Made by a program: the position numbers and the translations under genes
Shown here: piece after piece, positions 9,140 through 21,100 of the stretch
How the letters are laid out: each line of letters starts with the position of its first letter
Numbering within the stretch: the first letter of the stretch is position 1
Origin: Verrucomicrobiota bacterium
GTDB taxonomy: Bacteria > Verrucomicrobiota > Verrucomicrobiia > CAIQCK01
Length of the DNA stretch: 64,000 nucleotides
Reading direction: 5' to 3'
NCBI GenBank assembly: GCA_026397915.1
Contig: JAPLTX010000039.1
Location: 1 to 64,000 of the forward strand
Notes under the pieces: generated by a model
The model's database searches: none
What the model was told of the DNA's origin: nothing
The model's input: the letters and a program-made list of their open reading frames with translations, nothing else

Positions 9140-12100
9140 ATGGATGACAACACCATGAAAACACACGCGCTGCGTCTGTTGAACGGACTCAACGATGTTT
9201 CACCTTCCCAATCCCACCACACTATCCACGGTCATTTTGTTTTACGGGTGCGGTGTCTTTTGGCGGCGGCATTTGCGTCGCTGGTGGCTGTCGAGGAGGT
9301 GAGGGCGCAGACCAACTATTTCTGGACCAACCCGTCGGATGGTCTTTGGAGCGTCGGTGGCAACTGGACCAACGAGTTGAACAATGGCAGTGCGCCGGCC
9401 AACGGCGGCGGCATTGACTACAGCATCTTCATCGAACAGGGCCAGTGGCCGCGGCACTTCCTGACAATTGATACCTTGACGGACAACAAGTTTACGCTCA
9501 ACCAGTTCGTCAACGGGGCGTATGGCACGAACTACGTCACCAATGCCGCGGCGGGCACCTATCTCGTTTTCAGCACCAACAGCAGTGGTAGCCTGCCGCA
9601 GATTCTTCAAAACTCCACCAATGTTTTGCGGTTCGCCATCGGGATCATGCTGACCAATGATTTGATGGTTGCGGGCACCAATACCGGCACTGTGTATTTT
9701 GACAAGGATTTGGCCGGGACAAACGCGCTGACCAAGGCGGGCAGTTACACTTTGACCCTGTCCGTTGCGAACTCATTCAGCGGCTTGGTGACGATCCAGA
9801 ACGGGGAAATCCAGTTGAACCACAAGCTGGCCCTTCAGAACGCGCCGATCATTGATGTGTTGAGTGGCGGGCAGCTCATCATCAACGCCACCGGCAATTA
9901 CACCAACGCCATTAGTATTGTGGGCACCGGTGACGGCAATGGCGCGATACGGTTTGCCGGTAGCGGCGAGCGCTGGAGCGGCCCGATCGCGTTGACTGGT
10001 AATGCCAGGATTGGTCTTTACTCCACTGCCAACCAGACTGACACCAACGCCGGCGTCATCAGCGGCACTGGCAACCTCACATTTTACGCCCGGGGCAGCA
10101 GCATAAAACACATCAAGACTTTGGTCTTGGAAGCAACCAACACCTACGAGGGCACGACCACTATCACCACCCCCGGCACCACCTCAAGCGCAACGTTAAT
10201 CGTCCGACTGGCCGGCAACAACCTGCTGCCGACGGACACCGTGTTGATCATGAATAACACCACGACCAACATGGCGCAGTTCGACCTGGGCGGTTTCGAC
10301 CAGACCCTCGCGGGTCTGACCACCCTCGGCGCCGGCGTCAGCAACGTCGTGGCCAATACGTCCAATGCGCTCTCTCGGTTGACGATCAACAACGCCGCCG
10401 ACTACACCTATGGCGGTTTCCTGACCGGCAACTTCCAGGTCATCAAGAGCGGTCTTGGCGTTCAGGCCCTGAGCGGCACCAACACTTACTTGGGCGGGAC
10501 GATCGTCAGCAACGGGCTGCTGCGGTTTGACATCGCGCAATCCTTGCCGGCCAGCGGGACCATCACGCTGGCCAGCAACACCGCTGCGGTGGCTTATAAC
10601 GTCGCGGGTGGCTTGGCGTCTGTTTTGTTTCCGAAGATTGTTAACATCGCCAGCACGCGCGGCATCATCGCGCTGACGACGAACAGCGCTGCCGACACGC
10701 TTAACTTCTTGACCTACGCCAACCTCTTCGTGGGTGCGGCGGAAAACATCACCAACGCGGGCGCCTACACGCCGTTCCAGTCTGGCGGCGGCACGCTGAC
10801 GAATTACTTCAACCTTGGCGGCGGTGTGCCGGGCGCCGTTTTGACGTTCACCAATGACATTATTGACGGCTATAACGGCGGCAACCTGTCCGTGGTCACC
10901 ATTGGCGGCAGCGCCGCGGCTCGCGCCGTTGTCGAATTGACCGGCGCGAATACCTACAACGGCGGCACGTTTCTCAACGGCAGTGTGCTTAGTGTTGGCA
11001 GCGACAATAATCTCGGTGCTGCAAGCTCCGCCATCACCTTTGCTGGCGGCGTGCTGCGAATCACGGGCACCACGTTCACCAACCTGGACAGCCGGCCCGT
11101 GAACTGGGGCACGTTCAACGGCGGCTTCGACATCGCCGATGCTGCCAACGTCTTCACCATCACCAATGCCATCGCCGGCTCCACCGGCCTGCTCAAGCTC
11201 GGTTCTGGCGCTCTGGTTCTGAGTGGCGCCAACACCTATAGCGGCAACACGCTGGTTCAGGGGGGCGTATTGCGGGGCGAGTGGGGCGCGGGTATTCCAC
11301 TCACGGACAACCTCGTGCTCAACGGTGGTGTTTGGGAAACCGCCAGCGGTTTGGTGACGAATAATCTCGGCTCCGGCGCGGGCCAGATTCAATTGCCCGG
11401 GAGCACCGGCGGGTTTTCGGCCATCACCGCGCCCTTGACTGTCAACCTTGGTGGTGCGGGCACGACGGTGCAGTGGGGTAGCACCTACTTCAACCCGTCG
11501 GTGTTGGTTCTCAATGAGACAACCGCGAACCAGACGTTGAACTTCATCAACCCGCTCGATTTTAGTGGAGCCGTGCGCACGGTGGCGGTCAACGCTGTTA
11601 CAGCGACACTTGGCGGCGGCATTTTGAACAGCAGCGGCACGGCGGGCTTGGTCAAGACCGGTGCAGGCACGCTGATATTGACGAACACGACGCCGATGGC
11701 GTTGGGGCGAAGCTTGGCGGTCAGCGGCGGCACATTGAATCTCGGCGACGGCACCACGACCATCATCAGCGGTGGCACGATTTTGCTGAGCGGTGAAAGC
11801 ACTCTGAACATCAACGGTTCTGTGGTGTCCAGCAATGGTGTTCAGGTTGGTTCCACGGCAGGTTCCCGCGCGATCATGACGCTTGGAGCAAACGGGAGTT
11901 TGCTCTTCACCAACACAGCGGCGTGTATCCAGATTGGTATGGCTGGCGCCACAGGCGCGTTCTATCAAACTGGTGGCGTCATCATCAACAGCCCCACGGT
12001 GACCACGGGTGAAGGCGTTTTCGCTCCCGGCTATGGCGGCTACGGCTATTACCGGATCACTGACGGCCTGTTGGTCAACAACGGCCGTTTCTCGCTCGGC

Positions 12101-15100
12101 GGCGCTCAAACCACCTCGATCGGGATCTTTGAGCAATTTGGCGGTGTTGTGACGAACAAGGAGTGGGTCATCTGGCGCAAGGGTCCCGCCGCCCAAATAA
12201 ACCTCTTTGGTGGCGAGTTCAACGCCAACAATTCTCAGGGGTTCGTTCTGAACTACGATGGCACCAACCATAACGTGCTCAATATCGCTGGTGCCACAGT
12301 CAACCTCGCGATGGCCAGCAGCCTGCCCTTGAACTTGGGACGGCAGCCGGCTTCCACCGGCATCGTGAACCTCTTGAGCGGCACACTCACCGTCAACCAG
12401 ATTATGGCGACGGCTGTAGGCCAGACATTTTTCAACTTTGACGGCGGCATATTGAGGGTCAATCCCGCCACAACGCTTGCTGCCAACTTCATGACTAACG
12501 CCTTGGCTGGCGCTTACATCTATTCCGGTGGTGCAATCATCAACGTGGAGAGCAACATCATTACCATCGCGCAGGCGTTGCTGGCGCCGACGGACAAAGG
12601 CATTTCGAGCATCACCACCAACGGTCTGGCCGCCGGCGAGCTCAGCGGCTACATCGGCACGCCGATCGTCAGGATTATCGGCGGCAGCGGCGTTGGCGCC
12701 TCGGCGATCGCTCAGATTGATCTGGCGACAGGTGTTTTGACCAACATCTTCATCAGCAGCGCCGGCTCTGGCTATCAGGCGGGCGATATCCTGACGATCA
12801 CGCTCATTGGCGGCGGCAACACCAACGTAGTCCTCGGCAGTTACACGCTGGCCGACAACGCCAACACCGGCGGCCTCACCAAGAACGGCTACGGCGCGAT
12901 CATCCTGACCGGCACCAACTCCTACGGCGGTTCTACGGTCATCAACGCTGGCGGTCTGGTCCTCTCCAATGTCAGCACCAGCATCAGCGCCAATACCCTT
13001 ACGTTGGCTGGCATCACCTCCTCCATCGGCCCGACCAATATCTTGGAACAGTCGTTCCTCGATTGGCTCGCCGGCCGTGTCACCGGCGTCGTCACTGGCG
13101 CGGTGCTGGTGGCCGCCAACAGCGATAGCAACCTCGTGTTCAGCGGCACGATGACCAATGTCTTCTTGGGCGGCCTCAGTAACGCGGTTTACACGGGCGG
13201 AGCGACCTGGGCTGATAACACCTTGCGCTTGGGCAACGGTCCCGGCACGTTCACCTACGGCTCGGTCATCGGCACCGGCACCAACCTTGTCATCGGCCCC
13301 GTCGGTGGCAACCCGCTCAGCGTTGTGATACTCACCGGTATCAACACCCACGACGCGACGTTGCTCAACGCCGGCGCAGTGGCTGTCAGTAACGACTTCA
13401 GCTTCGGCGCGGTCGGCGCGACGCTGACGTTCAACGGCGGCAACCTCATTGGCTTCGGTATCACCAATGTTGTGATAGCTCGCAGCCTCATCTTCTCGAA
13501 CAACGTCACCATCGGCGGCAGCAACGTCACGTTCACCGGTTCCGCCAACCTCGGTGGCGCAACCCGCACGCTGACCATCACCAACACCCTGACCTCCTTC
13601 GAAGGCGTCATCAGCAACGGTGGCCTGGTCAAGGAAGGCAGCGGCACGTTGATGTTGACCTACAGCAACAACTACGCCGCCGGCACGCTGCTGAACGCCG
13701 GCACTCTCTCCGTCAGCAACGCCAACGCCCTTGGCCGCGGCGACATTACCTTCAACGGCGGCGGCCTCGCTGGCTTTGGACGGCCCCTTGTCACGATTAC
13801 GCAGCTTCTCGACTTCACTGGCAACGCGACTTTCTCCGGCTCCAACCTCACCTTCAATAAAACCGTTGATCTGGGCGGCGGCGTTCGCATGATCACCGTC
13901 AACACCACCACCAGCATTTTCAGTTCCGTCGTCCAGAACGGCGGCATCATCAAGGGCGGTAGCGGCATGTTGGTGCTCGACAGCGGCAACACCTACGGTG
14001 CCGGCACTTTCCTCACCGGCGGCTTCATCAAAGTCTCCGAAAACGGCGCTTTGGGCACCGGTCCCGCCATTGCCTACTCCACCGGCAAGCGATACATCCT
14101 CGACGGCGTCACACTGGACAACGCCTTCTTCATCTACGGCGGCAATCCCGACGCGGGACGCGGCATCATCGAGGGCACCAACAATTCAACGGTCAACGGC
14201 CCCATCACCATCACCGCCAGCGCCGGCAGCGGCGGGCACTTCGCAGCTTTTAACGGCCTCCTGATTCTCAACGGCCCCATCACCAGCAGCGTGCCCGTCA
14301 CCATCCGCGACGGCAATGTGCGCCTTGCCGGCGGTGGCGACTACACCCTGCTTAAAGTGGACGACGGAACCACAAGCCTCGGCGCGGATAACGGCATTGC
14401 CACCAACGCCCTCCTCGCCCTGGCCGGTGTGGCCGCTACCATTGCCGACCTCAATGGCTACAACCAGACGTTGCGTGGCTTGACTGCCGCCGGCACTTTC
14501 GCGGCCACCATCACCAACAACCAGGCAACCTTCAGCTTGTTGACTCTCAGACCTGAAGCGACGAGCAACTATCTCTTCGTAGGCAGCATCAACGGTCCTG
14601 TCGCGTTGACCCTCAACGGCCCCGGCACCCAGACCATTGCCGGCACCAGTGCTTGGAGCGGTCCGACTCTCATCAGCGCCGGCACCTTGCAGATTGGCAA
14701 CGGCGGCACGGGCGGCTCCTTCGGCAGCGGCCCCGTCACCAACCAATCCACCCTCATTTTCAACAGCAGCGGTGTCAACGCCCTCGACGGGATTGTCAGT
14801 GGCAACGGCGTCCTCATCCAGGCCGGGACGGGTGTGACTGTCTTGAACAACACCAACACCTACACCGGCAACACCATCCTCAGCGATGGCATCCTGCAAG
14901 CTGACTTCGGCGCCGGCTTGTCGGGTGGCAGCCGGTTGGTGATCAGTGGTGGCACCTTCAGCGCCGTCAGCGGCACGATCACCAATCCCCTTGGCAACAC
15001 CGCAGCCCACATCCAATTTGTGGATGGCGTGGCGGGCGGTTTCTCCGGCTATAACACGCCGCTGACGGTCAACATCAACAATGACGGTTCGACGCAGATG

Positions 15101-18100
15101 TGGGGCAGCGCTGGTTTCAACTTGTCCGCGTTGATCCTGAACGGCACACTCGCCAACGCCAACCTCACCTTCGTCAACGGCCTCAACCTCAACGGCGCCA
15201 CGCGTGTTATCGCGGTCAACGCCACCAACATGGGTATCGCGGCCACAGTGAGCGGAGTGATCAACAACAGCGGCGGCAGCGCCGACCTGCGAAAGACCGG
15301 TCCCGGTGTGCTGGCGCTGACGGGCAACAACGTCTTTGACAGCAGCATTTTTGTGGAGGACGGCGTGCTACGGGCCGAATGGGGAGCGGGCATCCCGAAC
15401 ACGGTCAACCTGGTGCTGACCGGTGGCGTTTGGGAAAGCGCCAGCGGCTTGATTGATTCCAGCCTCGGCGCCAGCGCGGGTCTGATTCAACTGCCCGGCA
15501 GCACCGGCGGCTTCTCGGCTGTGACGGCACCGCTGACGGTCAACCTTGGTGGCGGGGCGGCGCAGATCCAGTGGGGCAACGCGACGTTCAATCCTTCGGT
15601 GCTGTTGCTCAACGCCGCGTCGGCCAACACGACACTGACTTTTACAAACGGCCTTGATCTCAACGGCGCCGACCGCACCATCGCCGTCAACTCCAGTTTC
15701 AACAACCCTGTTACCATCCGCGGCGTGATCACCAACAACTCCGGCACCGCCGGCCTCATCAAGGCCGGCCCCGGGCTGCTCATGTTGACCGGTGCCAATG
15801 GCTGGAACGGCAACACCTTTGTTCGTGAGGGAGTTCTACGCGCCGACCGCGGCGCGGGCCTTTCCACCCTCGGCACCCTCGTCCTTACTGGCGGCGTTTG
15901 GGAAACCGCCAGCGGTTCGATCACCGCCAATATTGGCGCCGGGGCGGGCGAAATCCAACTGCCCGGCAGCACGGGTGGGTTCTCGGCGGTCACCCAACCA
16001 CTGAACGTCAATCTCGGCGGCGGCGCCACTGTTCAATGGGGTTCGGCCAACTTCAATCCCGACGTCTTTGTGCTCAACGCTGGCAGCGCCACCGAGCTCC
16101 TGACGGTCCAGAACGCTCTGGACTTTGGCAACGCCACCCGCACCATCGCCGTTAATGCCAACACCGCCATTGTCAGCAGCATCCTCGTCAGCGATACCAA
16201 CCGCATTGGCCTGATCAAGACCGGTTCTGGCGCGCTCGTTCTCAACAACAGCAGCCTGATTGTGATCAGCAACGGTTTCTTCGTCCAAGGCGGCCGCTTG
16301 ATCCTCAACGGCGAACTGGATGGCGGCCTGGCCACTTCCGATATTGCCCCCTCTGCCGGCCAGACGGCCCGGGTCACCATCGGCACCAACCTGACGCTCG
16401 GCTTCCTGCGCATAGGTGTCTCCGGCGTTGGTGCCTTGATCCAAACCGGCGGCGTGCTCAACATCTCGCCCGCCGAAAGCGACAATAGCTTCGCCCTTGG
16501 TCGTGGCGCGAACGGTTATGGCTATTACCGCCTCGACGAAGGCCAGCTCTTCGCTGGACGCATCGGCATCGGCTACACCGTCGGCAGCACGCCCGCTTAC
16601 GGCGTGTTCGACATGTTTGGCGGCACTGTGGTTCCTTCCGGTTACGTGATGCTAACCCGTGCCGCCGGCGGCTACGGCTTACTCAACATTTTCGGCGGCA
16701 CATTCCTTGCTGGCACCAATGGCGCGCGCGATTTCTACATCAACTTCGACCAGGTCGGTGTCGGTGTGGTCAGTATTAGGGGTTCGGGCATCCTTGATGC
16801 CTCCCACTCCATCTCCAACCGCAGCCTTAATCTCAACGACCAGACCGGCGGCACCGGCATCGTCAACGTCGTCAACGGCGGCACCCTCATCGCCGACCGC
16901 ATTCGCGCAGGCAGCACGGGCCTCACATTGCTCAACTTCAACGGCGGCACCCTCATTGCTCACTCCAACACGCCCTCCGCCTCCATCTTCCTCCAGGGTC
17001 TCAATGGCAGTTACATCTACTCAGGTGGTCTCACCATCCTGAACGACAGCGACATCACCATCGGCCAATCGTTCCTCGCTCCGACAGGCTACGGCCTCGC
17101 CACCATTACCACCAACGGTCTCACTCTCTCAGACTTGGATGGTTATATTGGCGCGCCGGTCGTCATGATCAGCGGCGGTTCCGGCGCTGGTGCCACCGCC
17201 ATCGCCCAGATTGACCAGACCAGCGGCATCCTCACCAACATCCTCGTCACCAACCCCGGTTTCGGCTATGACTCCGGCGACACACTCACCGTTACTCTCA
17301 TCGGGGGCGGCAACACCAACGTCATCCTCGGCAACTACAGCCTTACTGCCAACGCTACTACCGGCGGGTTGATCAAGAACGGCGTCGGCACGCTTGTCCT
17401 CGCTGGCAACAGCAACACCTTCGGCGGCCCCATCACTATCAACGCCGGCACGCTCCAGTTCGCCAGCAGTGGCGCGCTCGCCTTCTCCGCCATCACCAAC
17501 AACGCCACGCTGATTTATGGCCAGACCGTCACCAACACGTGGACCAGTGATATTAGCGGCAGTGGCAACCTGGTCGTGCTCGGCAGCGGCAGCGGCCAGT
17601 TGAACCTTGCCGGCACCAACAGTTTTGGCGGCGGCATGGCTGTCACCAACGGCTTGTTGATGTTCACGCATTTCGGCGCGTTGCCTTCCGCCGGAAGCAT
17701 CGTGCTCGATAGCGGCGTGGTCGGCCTAAACACCAACAATGTCGCCGCCAACCTCCTCCCGCGCCTCGCTGCCAGCCCCACGGGCTTCATCGCGCTCTTC
17801 CTGACCAACGCTAATGACACTATTGATTTTGCCGTCGGCGGCTACAGCGGCCTTGGTTTGGCCAGCGCCGAAAATCTCACCTACCAGGGTGTTTTCACAC
17901 CGTATGTGACCAACGGCACGAAAAACTGGTGGTTCGGCGCCGTGGGTGGAACGACATTCACGCTCACTAACCTCATTAATGATGGTGTCAACCCTTCGCC
18001 GTTGCTCATCGGCACTAACACGCTGGCCGGCATGTTGGGCGTGGTGGCCTTGCGGCCGGCGCAGCCAAACACCTACAGCGGCGGCACCTTCCTCCGCGGC

Positions 18101-21100
18101 GGCGTGCTTAACATCACCAACGACAACGCCCTCGGCATGGTGCCGGGGACAGCCTCCACCAACATCACCTTCGTGGCCAACGCCACGTTGCAGTTCAGCG
18201 CCGGTCTCACGCTGAACGTCAACCGCGCGTTCTCCATGGCCGGCGGCACGGGCACGTTTGACACGCTGGCCAATACCGTCTTCATCCCCGGCACCATCGG
18301 AGGCGACGGCTCGATGAACAAGATCGGCAGCGGCGCGCTCGTGCTCGACAGCAACACCGACACTGTCCAGTTTTTGGACGTTAACGCCGGCACGCTCTGG
18401 CTCTCCAACACGCTGTTTACCGCCACGGGCGCGTTCGCCAACGGCGTCATCATCGTGGGCGATAGCGCCACTGACAACAACGCCACGTTGATTGTGGATA
18501 CCAACTCGGCGGTGGGCATGACCGCTAATGCCAACAACCCCTTCGTCATCGGCAACTTTGGTTCCGGCAACACATTGATCGTCACCAATGGCGGCGTGGT
18601 CTATGCCGGCACAACGAACTATCCCGGCTTTTGGATGGGTAATCAGGCTGGCAGCAGCAGCAACCTCGCCATCGTCATCGGCACGAATTCGTTGATCGCC
18701 TCGAGCGGCCGCGTGCTGGTGGGCGACGACGGCTCCTTCAACACGATGATGATTCTCAATGGCGGCACGGTAAGCAATGCGAACTATTTTGAAGTGGGAC
18801 GGACAGCCACGGCCGGCACCAACTTGTTGCTGGTGTCGGGCGAGGGGTCGTTGCTCACCAATACCTCGGCCGGCATTATCATCGGTGAGTCTGGCGTCGG
18901 GAACATGGCAATCTTTACGAATGGCGCCCAAGGCGTTACCGCAGGCGCGCTTATTGTCGGCTATGGCATTGGTGCTCACAATAATATGCTGGAGATTATC
19001 AGCACCAACACGGTGGTCAAAGTTGCTGGTGAAGTGCAAATCGGCGGTGGCAGCACCATGCGCAGCGGTGGGCCGACGAATAACGTGTTGATGATTCTTG
19101 ATGGTGGAACATTGATCAATGCGAACTGGTTCACGGTTGGCCGATTCAGCAACGCCAGCGACAACCTGTTGCTGGTTTCCGGCGAGGGGGCCTTGCTCAG
19201 CAACACGGCTAACGGCATTATCGTGGGTAACTTCGGCCGGAACAACACGGCCATTATTACCAATGGTGCCAGCGTAGTGACGACAGGCCGGTTCGTTCTG
19301 GGCTACAACATCGATGGCACTGGTAACTCAGCCTTTATCGGCGGCACCGGCACCTTACTACAGGTCAACACGGGTGGCATTCAGGTCGGCACCAATGCGT
19401 CATTCAACACATTGGTAATTGGCAATGGGGCGAATGTGATCAGCTCGGGCGGCGTGTTGGTGGGAGGTGCCGCCGCCGCCGGCAACAACTCCGTGCGGAT
19501 TTCCGACACCGGCACGGTGTTGACCGTCAGCGGTAACGCTTACGTGGGCAATCTGGGTTCCAATAACAGCCTTTCGGTGGCCGTCGGCGGCCTCGTCACC
19601 AATAGCAACGGTCGCGTTTTCGTCGGTTACGGCGCCAGTTCTGCTGTGAGCAGCAACAACCAGTTGGTGATCAATGGCGGCACTTGGGTCAACACCAACA
19701 TGAACGGCGACTCCTACGTTGGCTACTATGGCTTCGGCAACAGCCTCCTCATCACCAACGGCGGTGTGATGGACGTCACGGCCCCGTCGGGCAACGACCT
19801 CATGATCGGCATGCAACCCGTCAGTTCCAACAACAGCGTGCTCGTCTCAGGAAGCGGCTCGATCTTCACATTTAACCGAAAGATCTTCGTGGGCGACGAC
19901 AGCTCCAGCAACCGTTTCACCGTGGCCGCCGGCGGCACGGTCAACAACAATAACGGCCAGTTGGTCGTGGGCGACGGCGCCAGCGCCAGCACGGTCAGCA
20001 CGAACAACCAATTGGTGATTGACGGCGGCACCTGGGTCAACACCAACGTGACTGCCGATCTCCAGATCGGCAACTACGGTGTTGGCAACAGTCTCATCAT
20101 TGCCAACGGCGGCGTCATGCGTCTGGGCACCGCCACCGTGGGAAGCGTGGATTTCCTGATAGGTAACCAGGCCGTTGCTTCCAACAACAGCATGCTCGTG
20201 TCTGGTGCCGGTTCGGTCTTCGTCTTTACCAACACGATTTATGTCGGCAATGCCGGTTCGAGCAACGCGATGACCGTGGACGGCGGTGCTGTGACCAACA
20301 GCAGCACGTTCAGTGTTGGTGGCACCGGCAGCCGCAATTTGCTGACCATTACCAACGGCGGCAAGGTGAACTCGGTGACATTCAACGTGGGCGAGAGCGC
20401 GGGGGCGCTTGGCAACGTGGCCATCATCACCGGAAACGGCTCGGTGTTGACCAACCGTGGCAGTGCCTCGAATCAGGACATGCGTATCGGCAGCTCCGGC
20501 GGCAACAGCAGCCTGCTCGTGCTCGATGGCGGCGCGGTGGGCGCCAACCGTTACGTTCTGATAGGCTACAACGCCGGCAGCAGCAATAACTCCGTCTTGG
20601 TTTCCGGAACCAACTCGCTCCTCTCCGCCAAGCTCGACATCCGCGTCGGTAGTTCGGGTCCAAACAATACCCTGACCATTGCTAATAGCGGCAGGGTTTT
20701 CGGCCAACAGGATTTCATTATTGGCTATTTCACGGGCAATAACAGCAACCGCGTCGTTGTGACCGATCCCGGCTCAGTTTTGACCAACACCAGGAACCTG
20801 TATCTAGGCTACTACACTGGCACGTTTGACAACGCGATGGTTATCACCAACGGTGGCCAAGTCGTCGTTGGCGGTTTCAGCACCATCGGCAACGGCATAA
20901 CCGCCGGCGGTCTGAGCAGCAACAACTCGGTGCTCGTCAGCGGCACTGGTTCGTTCTGGCAGACGGTCGGTGCCCTGACCGTTGGCAACTTCGGTGTCGG
21001 CAACAGCCTGACCGTCAACAATGGCGGTGCGGTTCAAGCCGGCAGCATCGCGGTCGGCTCCAACGGCTCGTTCAGCCTGCTGTCGGTTGGTAGTGGCGCT

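Noticed and set aside
4013-13351. Very long minus-strand open frames (4013-6493, 6857-9166, 10196-13351)
   Set aside because: They mirror the stop-poor Gly/Asn/Thr repeat DNA of the giant plus-strand genes. The translations are Arg/His/Ala-rich with no domain, signal or ribosome binding site.
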